Assembly (NCBI GenBank): GCA_964250765.1
Contig: CAXUHF010000013.1
Coordinates: 5,659-69,658, forward strand
Length of the DNA: 64,000 nucleotides
Direction: 5' to 3'
Origin: JBBQVS01 sp964250765
GTDB lineage: Bacteria; Chloroflexota; Ktedonobacteria; Ktedonobacterales; Ktedonobacteraceae
Shown: positions 33,800-42,854 of the stretch, one piece after another
How the letters are laid out: every line of letters starts with the position of its first letter
Position numbering within the stretch: the stretch's first letter is position 1
Translations under genes and position numbers: made by a program
Notes under the pieces: generated by a model
Told to the model about the DNA's origin: nothing
Seen by the model: only the letters and a program-made list of their open reading frames with translations
The model's database searches: none

Positions 33800-35029
33800 A
33801 TGAATCAATTCTTACATACGGGCTATCGTCAGCCTATTAATGTGGCGGAACTACTAGACCGTGAGGTAGTTCCACTCCGAACGGCAGAGACATATGCACT
33901 TTTACGAGGACAGGCCGTGCTTGTCACGGGGGCCGCAGGATCAATTGGCTCAGAACTGTGTCGCTTGATACTCAACGATGAGCCTGAGTACCTTATTGCT
34001 CTTGATAATAATGAAACGGGCCTGTTTGATCTCGCGGAAAGTGTGCGAACACATCCGTTTGCTGATCGTCTCCGTGTATGCATCGGCGATATCACAAATA
34101 AGGCGCGAATGCGGCGTATTTTCGCTGAGACAAGCCCACGCATTGTTTTTCACGCAGCCGCGTACAAACACGTGCCATTGCTTGAGCAACACCCTATTGA
34201 AGCTATACGTACCAATGTTCTTGCAACCTATTCCTTGTGTAGTCTTGCGCGTGAAAGTGGTGTGGCACGTTTCGTGTTTATTTCTAGCGATAAGGCGGCT
34301 GAACCTGTGAGTGTCCTGGGTGCCTCAAAGCGCATTGGCGAACTGATCGTACAGTCACAAGGAATGCAAGATGTTGAAGAAACAACCAGTTTCTCCTCGG
34401 TACGTTTCGGTAATGTTATGGGAAGTCGTGGTAGCGTCATTCCAATTTTTGCTCAACAGATTGAGCGAGGAGGGCCAGTAACGGTAACGCATCCCGATGC
34501 TACCCGTTACTTCATGACTATTTCTGAAGCATGTGGGCTAGTAATCCTTACAGCCGCGATTGCGAACCAGAGTTGCCTCTATTTGCTGGATATGGGAAGT
34601 CCTATACGCATTCTTGACCTTGCAACCAAGATGATTTCTAGTCAGCGGTCCTCTTTAAAGAAAGACATTGATATTGTGTACACCGGCCTACGACCAGGCG
34701 AGTGTCTGCACGAGAAATTAGTGGCAGTAGATGAGGAATTGCAACCGACAAGCTATAGCAAGATTTTCTGCGTTCGTCGTCAAACACATATACCTACGCG
34801 CTCGACCATTGCACAGTGGATGCAGATGCTAGAGAACAAGTTGTATCAAGAGAATGTGTCGATGTTGCGCGATTCTTTGCTTACTATGGTACGCAAACAA
34901 GAAATTGCCACGCCATCTTTCAGTGCCGCAAATCTTCTCTCCTCTATTGATATCTCGCCGCTTCACACTCTCTCAACAGCTTCTATGGAGCTAACGGCTG
35001 TATATAATCAGGAGAGGTTGGCAAAGTGA
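33800..35029 (+). CDS. CapD/FlaA1-type nucleotide-sugar 4,6-dehydratase, soluble form
   Basis: A 409-residue protein from ATG 33800 (GAGGATG upstream). It is an extended SDR: VLVTGAAGSIGSELCRLILN, FHAAAYKHVPLLEQHPIEA, FISSDKAAEPVSVLGASKR, and FGNVMGSRGSVIPIFAQQI. The family keeps a methionine or leucine in place of the usual catalytic tyrosine, and here it is leucine. The four membrane helices of full-length CapD/PglF are missing, so this is the soluble type. It dehydrates a UDP-HexNAc to a 4-keto-6-deoxy sugar, which the preceding aminotransferase could aminate. About 70 residues at the C-terminus are outside the usual domain. Confidence 0.86.
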   Translation: MNQFLHTGYRQPINVAELLDREVVPLRTAETYALLRGQAVLVTGAAGSIGSELCRLILNDEPEYLIALDNNETGLFDLAESVRTHPFADRLRVCIGDITNKARMRRIFAETSPRIVFHAAAYKHVPLLEQHPIEAIRTNVLATYSLCSLARESGVARFVFISSDKAAEPVSVLGASKRIGELIVQSQGMQDVEETTSFSSVRFGNVMGSRGSVIPIFAQQIERGGPVTVTHPDATRYFMTISEACGLVILTAAIANQSCLYLLDMGSPIRILDLATKMISSQRSSLKKDIDIVYTGLRPGECLHEKLVAVDEELQPTSYSKIFCVRRQTHIPTRSTIAQWMQMLENKLYQENVSMLRDSLLTMVRKQEIATPSFSAANLLSSIDISPLHTLSTASMELTAVYNQERLAK

Positions 35030-37011
35030 AGAGTAAGCAAGAGTATCTGACTGCTGTACGTGTCTCTTCGCCTCCACCTACAAAAAGACGAAGACGTTTA
35101 CTCTTGTCGATCACGGGTATAGTATTTTTGCTCTGCGCCATCAGTTCGACCACATTTGTCGGTTATCAGATGTCTGTGGCGCAGTATCGACAAGATACAT
35201 CGTTAGCGAATGAAGGTGTGCAACACTTACAGCAGGTCGAAACGATTTTCAAAGGAGGTTCGCAACATCTCTTCGAGTTGAACACTATTGATAGTGTTCA
35301 GCGTGAGTTTGGGAGCGCGGAGGGTGATTTTACACGTCTACAAGCAAACCTTCAGAGTGTGCCAGGAGTCAGTACACATCTTCCTGTCTATGGAGGTGAA
35401 CTGCAAGCAGCCTTTACACTGGTTCCAGCGGCCCTTAATGTTGCACAGGCAGGAATAGTAGGATGCACGTTGCTTCGTACATTGATAACGCGATTTCAAA
35501 ATCCTTTGAGTAGTAAGGGACAAGGGCTTACTTCTGCCGACATGCTGAGTATCAGCCAGAATGCACAACAAGTTATTACCACACTTTCACACGCACTCGA
35601 TCTGATGAGCCAGGTGAAACTGGGTGATGTACAATTCAGTCCGCGACTCAGTAAGATGCTAGGTGTGGTACAGATGGAGATACCGACAGCGCGTCAATGG
35701 CTGGGCGTTTTTGAGAAATTACTGCCAGGACTTCCAAACTTGCTTGGTGTTGGTACACCTACATCATTCTTAATTGAGATGCTTGACTCAAGCGAACTAC
35801 GTCCCGGCGGTGGCTTTATCGGAAATTATGGTATCGCCACATTGTCAGGAGGTCGGCTGCTTAAGGCAAATATTACCGATGTAGACCTGCTTGACCACCC
35901 TTTTGTGACACAAGGAAATGTCATTCCCTATCCACCTGCATACTCATGGTTTCCATTGTCTCATGAAAGTTGGAGTTTACGGGACTCCAATCTCAGTGCG
36001 AACTTTCCAACCTCCGCCCAGTATGGTGAGCAAAACTACCATCGAGAAGGGGGGAACGTGCCAGTACAAGGTGTGATTGCGATAACACCTGTCCTGATTC
36101 AGAAGGCACTTGCTATTACTGGTCCCATCTACATGCCAGAATATCAGGAAACTATCACTCCAGAGAATATCATTACGCAAATCCATTTCCATCAGTTAGG
36201 AGCCGCCGGGGAAGGTCCTGATACAATTGCCTCACCGGATGGGCATTCATCGCTCCGAAAACGTTTCAGCGAGCTGCTGGCGGAACATTTTCTTGAGCAT
36301 GTGCATCAACTCTCATCATCTGCTCTTCCCAAGTTTCTGCAAGTGTTACTTGCTGGTTTGCGAACGAAAGACCTACAGTTGTACTTCAATGCAAGTGAGG
36401 CCGAAGCAGTGTTACATATGGCACATGTTGACTCGACTATTGCGTCCTATGATAGCGATTCCCTGATGGTAGTTGATACAAATATTGCGGCGGATAAGGC
36501 TAACACCTTCATACACTACACGTTGAACGATCAGGTGATAATTGACACGCAAGGCAATGCTATTCACCAGACAACGCTCAATTATGTCTGGGACATCCCT
36601 GGTACCGACTACGGCAACCCCATCTATCAGGATGTTGTGTATATCTATGTACCACCCAATGCAGTCTTAACTGGACAAATAGGTCCAGTATATGAAAAAG
36701 GATATGAGTTCGGGCGCGAGAGGTGGGGAAGTTACGTTAAAATTTCCTATGGACAGTCAAAGATTATAAAGCTGTACTGGGAAGTTCCTCATGCCACTGT
36801 AAAAGACCAGCAAGGGGGATGGCATTATCAGTATGAAGTTCAACGACAGGCGGGTGTTCTTTGGCAAATGCATGTACAGATGATGCTTCCTTTGCACGAA
36901 GCGATAACCAATGTACAGGGCGGGCTGCTACGTGAGAGTGCTCAGCAAGCATATTTTACTGGTGCACTGAATGAAGATACAAATATGTCTGTATCCTGGA
37001 AACAAACGTAG
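35026..37011 (+). CDS. DUF4012 membrane-anchored protein
   Basis: A 661-residue protein with a positively charged N-terminus (PPPTKRRRRLLLS) and one membrane span at about residues 27-47, so most of it should lie outside the cell. The central part holds the DUF4012 signature: SFLIEMLDSSELRPGGGFIG then NYGIATLSGGRLL. A helical region before it (about 60-240) may be coiled. The function of DUF4012 is unknown, but such proteins recur in Gram-positive and Chloroflexota polysaccharide loci. Its start overlaps the dehydratase stop by four bases, and the phosphatase gene follows after 30, so it is part of the same operon. Confidence 0.82.
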   Translation: MKSKQEYLTAVRVSSPPPTKRRRRLLLSITGIVFLLCAISSTTFVGYQMSVAQYRQDTSLANEGVQHLQQVETIFKGGSQHLFELNTIDSVQREFGSAEGDFTRLQANLQSVPGVSTHLPVYGGELQAAFTLVPAALNVAQAGIVGCTLLRTLITRFQNPLSSKGQGLTSADMLSISQNAQQVITTLSHALDLMSQVKLGDVQFSPRLSKMLGVVQMEIPTARQWLGVFEKLLPGLPNLLGVGTPTSFLIEMLDSSELRPGGGFIGNYGIATLSGGRLLKANITDVDLLDHPFVTQGNVIPYPPAYSWFPLSHESWSLRDSNLSANFPTSAQYGEQNYHREGGNVPVQGVIAITPVLIQKALAITGPIYMPEYQETITPENIITQIHFHQLGAAGEGPDTIASPDGHSSLRKRFSELLAEHFLEHVHQLSSSALPKFLQVLLAGLRTKDLQLYFNASEAEAVLHMAHVDSTIASYDSDSLMVVDTNIAADKANTFIHYTLNDQVIIDTQGNAIHQTTLNYVWDIPGTDYGNPIYQDVVYIYVPPNAVLTGQIGPVYEKGYEFGRERWGSYVKISYGQSKIIKLYWEVPHATVKDQQGGWHYQYEVQRQAGVLWQMHVQMMLPLHEAITNVQGGLLRESAQQAYFTGALNEDTNMSVSWKQT

Positions 37012-37041
37012 TAGAGTACGAGGGAAGGAGGAAAGAAATAT

Positions 37042-37833
37042 ATGCTTGATATACATCTGCATATTTTACCCGGTGTGGATGATGGACCGGCTACACTACA
37101 GGAGTCGATAGTACTAGCTCAGGCACTTGTACAGGAAGGCATCGAAGCCGCTATCGCAACACCGCATTCTAACGATGAATATCCACGCTATTCAGCAGCA
37201 GAAATTCGCGCACGAGTCAATGAGTTACAGCAGGTATTGGAGCAGCAGCGTATTCCACTACGTCTCTTTGCTGGTCACGAGGTTCTTATCCGTCCCGGTC
37301 TCGTAGAAGATATTCAGACAGGAAGGGTTGCAACACTCAATGGAAGTCGGTACCTGCTCTTAGAGTTATGGAACACAATGTGGTTGCCTGAGACGGAGCA
37401 GGTCATTTTTGAACTGCAATCACACGGCATTGTACCGATCATCGCGCATCCTGAACGCTATCGTACTATTCAAAAAGACCCAGCGCGGCTCGCGGTCTTG
37501 ATCCAACACGGAGCGTTGACGCAATTGACAGCTAGTAGTGTACTTGGCATTCATGGAAGCACAGTGCGACGTACTGCTGAGGTGCTAGTGAAGCAAGGTT
37601 TGATTCATTGTATCGCGTCTGACGCACACGGAATGCACAAGCGTCCACCATGCGTTGCTCAGAGCCTGCAACCGCTTGAAAAGCTTGTTGGTCAGAAACG
37701 TTTGCACCAAATGATGGAAATATGGCCTACCACCATTGTAAAAAATGAGTTGGGAAAGAGTGAGGTTGCATACAGTGAGAGTACGAACGGTGCAGAGAAA
37801 AAACGCTTCTTGCACTTTTTGCGGTCACGATAG
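37042..37833 (+). CDS. PHP-type protein-tyrosine phosphatase (CpsB/YwqE-like)
   Basis: A 263-residue metal-dependent phosphatase. The PHP motifs are DIHLHILPGVDDGPATLQES, ATPHSND, EVLIRPGL, PIIAHPERYR and SDAHGMHKR, giving the histidines and aspartates of the trinuclear metal site. In the CpsB/CpsD system it dephosphorylates the tyrosine autokinase that controls chain length. The cognate kinase gene is at 40035-41792, 2.2 kb downstream. AAGGAGG lies 11 bases upstream of ATG 37042, a good ribosome site. Confidence 0.88.
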   Translation: MLDIHLHILPGVDDGPATLQESIVLAQALVQEGIEAAIATPHSNDEYPRYSAAEIRARVNELQQVLEQQRIPLRLFAGHEVLIRPGLVEDIQTGRVATLNGSRYLLLELWNTMWLPETEQVIFELQSHGIVPIIAHPERYRTIQKDPARLAVLIQHGALTQLTASSVLGIHGSTVRRTAEVLVKQGLIHCIASDAHGMHKRPPCVAQSLQPLEKLVGQKRLHQMMEIWPTTIVKNELGKSEVAYSESTNGAEKKRFLHFLRSR

Positions 37834-37889
37834 CGTATTTCATTATGAATACGCATGTCCACAATATATAGAGGAGAGGAATAAGGTTG

Positions 37890-38897
37890 ATGGATGTAGA
37901 AGGTTCACTCAAACGAGGAATAGCAGGGAAACATGTTGTAGTCACAGGTGGAGCAGGCTTTATAGGAAGTCACTTGGTTGATTTGCTCATTGAAGCAGGA
38001 GTCGGGCAGCTGAGCATTATTGACAATTTTTTTCTCGGTACATCGGCTAATCTCGTCGATGCGAGAAGTAGAATGGCAGATATGCAAGTTCTGCATATTG
38101 ATGCATCAAACGAACATGCTGTACGCAACGCGTTTGCTACGTTAGGCACTGTGGATGTTGTGTTCGATCTTGCCGTCATTCCCTTGCCTACATCTCTTGA
38201 GCAACCACAGTTTTGCTTCGATACGAATGTACGTATTACGTCAATACTCTGCGAATTGTTACGTGAAGGCTATTTTGGCACATTGGTGCATTTCTCTTCA
38301 TCGGAGGCATATGGTTCTGCTCACGCTATTTCTATGAGCGAACAACATCCTCTCGAACCTCTCACTCCTTATGCTGCGAGTAAGGCTGCTAGCGATCACC
38401 TTGTACGTACCTATGCCACCACATTTGGTGTTGACGCGCTTGTCGTGCGTCCATTCAATAACTACGGTCCGCGCCAGAACGATCAACAGTATGCAGGTAT
38501 CATTCCAACGATGCTCCGTTGCGCCTTCGAGGGGCGAGATTTTCTACTATTTGGAGATGGTCAACAAACACGAGATTACATTTACGTGATGGACACTGCG
38601 CGAGCTGTGCTGGACCTGTATCAGTGTTCGCGTGCGCGTGGTCACGTTGTGAATATTGGTTCTGGTCAGGAAATAAGTATGATTGCGCTCAAAGAGAAAA
38701 TCGAAAACCTTCTGGGAAAGCGTATACCAACTCGACAATGCGAAGAGCGACCGGGTGATGTTCGTCGTCATCGCGCGGATATCACCTTACTGAAAAGTTT
38801 GATCGACTTTGAGCCACGCATCTCGATTGACGAGGGATTAGCCAATACAATAGAATTTTATCGTACTCGCACGTATTTGCTCGCAGGGGAACGCTAA
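37890..38897 (+). CDS. NAD-dependent sugar-nucleotide epimerase/dehydratase (extended SDR)
   Basis: A 335-residue extended SDR from ATG 37890. It has GKHVVVTGGAGFIGSHLVDL (GxxGxxG), the catalytic YAASKAASDHLVRTYA with Tyr-x3-Lys, and PFNNYGPRQNDQ then IPTMLRCAFEGRDFLLFGDG, which are features of the UDP-glucose 4-epimerase/GDP-mannose dehydratase/UDP-glucuronate decarboxylase group. Exact reaction is not resolved. Its TAA overlaps the next ATG (TAATG), so the two SDRs are coupled. Confidence 0.85.
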   Translation: MDVEGSLKRGIAGKHVVVTGGAGFIGSHLVDLLIEAGVGQLSIIDNFFLGTSANLVDARSRMADMQVLHIDASNEHAVRNAFATLGTVDVVFDLAVIPLPTSLEQPQFCFDTNVRITSILCELLREGYFGTLVHFSSSEAYGSAHAISMSEQHPLEPLTPYAASKAASDHLVRTYATTFGVDALVVRPFNNYGPRQNDQQYAGIIPTMLRCAFEGRDFLLFGDGQQTRDYIYVMDTARAVLDLYQCSRARGHVVNIGSGQEISMIALKEKIENLLGKRIPTRQCEERPGDVRRHRADITLLKSLIDFEPRISIDEGLANTIEFYRTRTYLLAGER

Positions 38898-39847
38898 TGC
38901 GACTGTTAGTTACTGGTGCCTCCGGCTTTCTTGGGCGTAATGTGTTGCTTGCTCTTCCACGTTCCTGGCAGGTGGTTGCTCTCTATCGTCCAGGTAATAG
39001 CACATTTTTGGAATTTGTAAACACTTCTCAATTGAGCCATGTACAACCTGTTGCTTGCGATTTGACGAATATTCAACAGGTACAGCAGGTGGTAGAAGAC
39101 TACGGTGGAGAGTTTGATAGTTGTCTTGCCCTCGCAAGCAACACGTCCATTCCTTTTTCAATTGAGCAACCTGCTCAAGACTTGATAACGAATACTCTGA
39201 GCATGTTGAATATTTTACAGAGTTATATGTTTGATCATCTGGTGTATCTCTCATCTGGTGCGGTTTATATTGGATTGACAGGGCTTGTAGGACCATCGTC
39301 GGCAGTCTCACCAACTCTTCCCTATGCCATCTCGAAGCTAGCCTCTGAGCAGTATGTTCGCGCTTCTGCTCTCCACCGCCAATCACCTAAACGTGCAACG
39401 CTCATACGTTTCTTTGGTGCGTATGGACCTTATGAACCTGAGCGCAAACTGTACACGAAGCTGGTGCGCCGTTTCGCTTTTGAGCGTAACCCACACTTTA
39501 CGGTGATAGGCGATGGAGAAAACTTTATTGACGCGATGTACGTCGATGATGCAGTTCAGGCCCTTCTTGCCGTGCTTGATGCACCACCTGAGATAGGAAG
39601 CCGTTGTATTGATTTAGGCGTTGGACGTGGTGAGAGCGTGAACCAAGTTGTCACACGTGCAGCTCACACTTTTGGAGTAGAGCCACACATCCAGCATGTA
39701 AGGGCCTCTGCCGAGTATATACAATTTTTTATTGATCCACAACTCTTTGCACACGCTTACAACTTTACACCAACCATACCTTTAGAAGATGGATTGAAAC
39801 GTCTCGCCGCTCATCTAGGGCATGAGGATGCACAAAGGTCACTTTGA
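38897..39847 (+). CDS. NAD-dependent epimerase/reductase (extended SDR)
   Basis: A 316-residue extended SDR. The N-terminus is LLVTGASGFLGRNVLLALPR, and the catalytic YAISKLASEQYVRA has the Tyr and Lys. RFFGAYGPYEPERKLYTKLV follows. It differs from its upstream neighbour in lacking the usual acidic residue after the second strand, so NADP use is possible. Such pairs commonly make a deoxy or branched nucleotide sugar in two steps, but no specific product can be named. It is the last gene before a 187-base gap with its own promoter. Confidence 0.82.
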   Translation: MRLLVTGASGFLGRNVLLALPRSWQVVALYRPGNSTFLEFVNTSQLSHVQPVACDLTNIQQVQQVVEDYGGEFDSCLALASNTSIPFSIEQPAQDLITNTLSMLNILQSYMFDHLVYLSSGAVYIGLTGLVGPSSAVSPTLPYAISKLASEQYVRASALHRQSPKRATLIRFFGAYGPYEPERKLYTKLVRRFAFERNPHFTVIGDGENFIDAMYVDDAVQALLAVLDAPPEIGSRCIDLGVGRGESVNQVVTRAAHTFGVEPHIQHVRASAEYIQFFIDPQLFAHAYNFTPTIPLEDGLKRLAAHLGHEDAQRSL

Positions 39848-39868
39848 GCACATGACGACTTAGTACTT

Positions 39869-39898
39869 TTGACTACTAAATTTTGCACGCTTTATACA
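39869..39898 (+). promoter_or_regulatory. Sigma70-type promoter before the BY-kinase gene
   Basis: TTGACT (39869-39874) and TATACA (39893-39898) are separated by 18 bases. They match consensus at five and four or five positions. This suggests the second half of the polysaccharide cluster can be transcribed on its own. Confidence 0.5.
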
Positions 39899-39962
39899 AT
39901 GTAAAGTGATACTGAGCTTTGCAATGTACTATATAGAAAGTGTATTGGAGCGTAAGGGATAC

Positions 39963-39981
39963 TTTGTGATGATGTCACAAA
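39963..39981. promoter_or_regulatory. Inverted repeat, candidate regulator site
   Basis: TTTGTGA and TCACAAA flank a five-base centre (TGATG). It resembles a CRP/FNR-type site but with one base less in the middle. It sits between the predicted promoter and the BY-kinase start, so a bound protein could block transcription. Confidence 0.35.
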
Positions 39982-40034
39982 ATCTAGAGGCAGAACTGGG
40001 ATGTATTTAGGGAAGGGAAGGGACGGGAAGGAAA

Positions 40035-41792
40035 ATGACGCTTGAACGCTATTGGGCAACTATGCTCAAACAATGGAAGTTCATCGTTCTCTGCTTTGTA
40101 GTTGTTGGATCAGGAGCATTTGTAGGTAGTAAATTGACAACGCCAATTTACCAGTCTACCGTATTAGTCCAAGTCGCTCTACAATCGTCGAGTAGTCAAG
40201 CTGATATCAATAGTTTGCTCGCAAGCGATCAGCTTGTGCAAACAGAGTCAGCACTTGCGACAAGTGATACTGTGCTAAGCGAGGTTGCGTCGCACTACAA
40301 AGGCATGACACTTGAGCAACTTTCGGCAATGGTAACATCCACCCCCAGGTTGAACACGCAATTATTCGAGATTGATGTACAAGACTCAAGTACGACGCAA
40401 GCGGCGAAATTAGCAAATGATGTCGCGAACACGCTCATTAAGGAGCAACATGATATAGCGTCTCAAGATAATAGCCGTTCTTTGCAGCAGGTGCAACAGG
40501 ACTTAGGTGCGACGAGAAAACAGATTGACGCTATCACTTCTCAAATCTCCTCGTTACAAGCTGAGGGTGACAAGCCAGGGCAAGTAGCTGTTCTACAGTC
40601 TCAGCTAAGTGGCCTACAAGAGCATTATACACAGTGGCAAACGCTCCTTGCACAGTTGGAATTAACGGCTGCCCAGGATGGAAATTTTCTTCGTGTGGCA
40701 CAGGTGGCACAGGTCAGCTTAAGTCCTGTTCGTCCTCAGGTGCTACTGAACACTGCCCTCGGTTTTGCGAGTGGCTTGTTCTTGGGGGTGTTGCTGGCTG
40801 TCTTATTTGAATTGCTAGACACTCGTGTCCGTACAGCAGAGGCACTTTCAGAATTACTTGGATTTCCCATCTTGGCGAAGATACATTTTCTTAAGGACAA
40901 GAATAAACAAGGCGAGGAGATTATCAATCCGGTAGGACACACTCACAATGTCGAGTCCTATCGTATCTTACGCACGAATGTTGGTTTCTCATCTGTAGAT
41001 AAACCACTTCGTACTCTTGCCGTAACGAGTGCGCTTCCTCATGAAGGCAAAAGCACCGTCGCTGCCAATTTAGCGATTTTTATGGCAAAAGCTGGAAAGA
41101 ACACATTGTTAATCGACGCAGATTTACGGCGCCCAACTGTATATCAGAAATTTAATCTGCCCCTCGATAAAACAGGGTTAAGCAATGCTATCTTAGCTTG
41201 CTCACATCAACTCGCTCACTCCAACGATTTTGCTTCCGAGCCAGTAGCTACGCGTATTTCACTTGAGCCTTATATGCACTCCGTGAGTATACCGAATTTG
41301 CGCATTATGCCAAGTGGTCCTCTACCACCCAATCCCCCTGAACTATTGGACTCAAAGGCAATGACCCAATTCCTTCATGAGGTCACTCAATGTGGTGCAG
41401 AGATTGTTATTATTGACACACCGCCGCTCATTGGCTTGTCTGATACCAATATTCTTGCTTCAAAGGTAGACGGGACGATTCTCGTAGTGGATATCACACA
41501 AGCGAATAAAAAGAATATCAAGTCAGTGAAAGCGTTGCTTCTACAAGCAGGTGCTCATGTCCTTGGTTGTGTTATTAACAAGGAAAGTGTTTCTAAAAAT
41601 GGCACAAATGCTTATTACTACTATTATTCTCAAGATCATTCATCGGAAGGAAAGCAGGAAAGTCTGTTTGAGCCAAATATAGCACATCCTACACTTTCTT
41701 TACCTGCCGAGGTAGGGGCACAGACACCTTTTGTCCCAAGCAGCTCAGCGAATGCTCTAGCGCAATACCAGCATAATGGACGTACTAACTAA
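40035..41792 (+). CDS. Wzz/BY-kinase: polysaccharide co-polymerase and tyrosine autokinase
   Basis: A 585-residue fusion of a Wzz chain-length domain and a bacterial tyrosine kinase. Residues about 1-260 hold two membrane helices (about 15-33 and 235-255) around an extracytoplasmic coiled coil. The kinase part has Walker A SALPHEGKSTVAANLA near 331-346, A-prime TLLIDADLRRP near 358-368 and Walker B IVIIDTPPLIG near 456-466. A cluster of five tyrosines (NAYYYYYSQ, about 526-534) is the autophosphorylation site. A glycine-poor C-terminal tail of 50 residues follows. It controls chain length with the PHP phosphatase. Confidence 0.92.
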   Translation: MTLERYWATMLKQWKFIVLCFVVVGSGAFVGSKLTTPIYQSTVLVQVALQSSSSQADINSLLASDQLVQTESALATSDTVLSEVASHYKGMTLEQLSAMVTSTPRLNTQLFEIDVQDSSTTQAAKLANDVANTLIKEQHDIASQDNSRSLQQVQQDLGATRKQIDAITSQISSLQAEGDKPGQVAVLQSQLSGLQEHYTQWQTLLAQLELTAAQDGNFLRVAQVAQVSLSPVRPQVLLNTALGFASGLFLGVLLAVLFELLDTRVRTAEALSELLGFPILAKIHFLKDKNKQGEEIINPVGHTHNVESYRILRTNVGFSSVDKPLRTLAVTSALPHEGKSTVAANLAIFMAKAGKNTLLIDADLRRPTVYQKFNLPLDKTGLSNAILACSHQLAHSNDFASEPVATRISLEPYMHSVSIPNLRIMPSGPLPPNPPELLDSKAMTQFLHEVTQCGAEIVIIDTPPLIGLSDTNILASKVDGTILVVDITQANKKNIKSVKALLLQAGAHVLGCVINKESVSKNGTNAYYYYYSQDHSSEGKQESLFEPNIAHPTLSLPAEVGAQTPFVPSSSANALAQYQHNGRTN

Positions 41793-41822
41793 ATAACTAG
41801 AAATGTAGAGGACGAAGGGCAT

Positions 41823-42854
41823 ATGCGTATTCTGCATATACATAATATCAACGGAGTAGCTGAAACGTTTAATAGAGAACTTATTCAACGTGGATATTGC
41901 TCTTCGCTCTATCAACCGAATCTTGAGGGAAGTGGGGCGGCTTTACCAATAAAAATAGCGAAGATGCCTCAACGCTTATTTAGCTTACGGGATGTTGTCA
42001 AGGAGCTTTGGTCTAACAAATTTGATATTGTACATATTCACTGGGCAAGCTATGGGCTGCTTGGACTGGCGGGTAACACTCCATTTATCATAGAGTGTCA
42101 CGGTGATGATGTACGCTCTCGGTTGCGACATCCATTATTTCGTGTACTCCTTCGTGCTTTTTTACGGAAAGCCTCGGTCGTTCTCTGTATCACGCCAGAC
42201 CTTTTAGATGTTGTACGAGAGGTAACTCCAAGGGTGCTGTTCTTACCCGGTCCCATAGATACAGACCTGTTCGCACCCAAAACGAACGAACCGCTAAACG
42301 ACACACATCCTCGCACAATTCTCCTTTTCACACGTCTTGATCCTGTCAAAGGATGTGACATTGCCATACAGGGTATTGTTCAATTCGCAAAACGCCATCC
42401 CGATGTTCGGGTGAAATTGTTAGAATGGGGACCACTTAGTGCTGTGTACAAACAACGGTACCAAGAACTATTTGAGTTCATCCCTTTTGTTGCTTCCGAC
42501 CAAGTTCATGAACTGATACAATCGGCAGATATTGTCGTAGGACAGGTGGCTTCCGGCGTTTTAGGTTTGTCAGAGTTACAGGCTATGAGTTGTGCTAAAC
42601 CAGTTATTACCTCCTTCCTATATAAGGATGCATATCCAACACTCCCTCCATGTTGTCAGGCAACAAACGCCTTAGCTGTTGAGCAACAGCTCGAAAATCT
42701 GTATCTGCACCCAGAAAGAGGTGCTGAGCTTGGACAGAGAGCGAGAGCGTGGATCATCGAGAACCATAGAACTCAGGTACTTACAGACCAACTTGAGGAG
42801 CTTTACTACTCAATAGTGAAACAAAAGCGGAGTAGAGGGAAACTTTGTGAATAG
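41823..42854 (+). CDS. Glycosyltransferase (GT4-like)
   Basis: A 343-residue GT-B enzyme. The N-terminal part contains DIVHIHWASYGLLGLAG and FIIECHGDDVRSRLRHP, and the C-terminal part has ILLFTRLDPVKGCDIAIQGI, the GT4 nucleotide-binding stretch, and GVLGLSELQAMSCAKPVITS with the E-x7-E pattern. It likely adds one residue of the repeat unit. It is 30 bases after the kinase gene and its end overlaps the polymerase start by 8 bases. Donor and acceptor are not deducible. Confidence 0.82.
   Translation: MRILHIHNINGVAETFNRELIQRGYCSSLYQPNLEGSGAALPIKIAKMPQRLFSLRDVVKELWSNKFDIVHIHWASYGLLGLAGNTPFIIECHGDDVRSRLRHPLFRVLLRAFLRKASVVLCITPDLLDVVREVTPRVLFLPGPIDTDLFAPKTNEPLNDTHPRTILLFTRLDPVKGCDIAIQGIVQFAKRHPDVRVKLLEWGPLSAVYKQRYQELFEFIPFVASDQVHELIQSADIVVGQVASGVLGLSELQAMSCAKPVITSFLYKDAYPTLPPCCQATNALAVEQQLENLYLHPERGAELGQRARAWIIENHRTQVLTDQLEELYYSIVKQKRSRGKLCE

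Noticed and set aside
39963..39981. True CRP site
   Set aside because: The centre has five bases rather than six, so it is listed only as a candidate inverted repeat.
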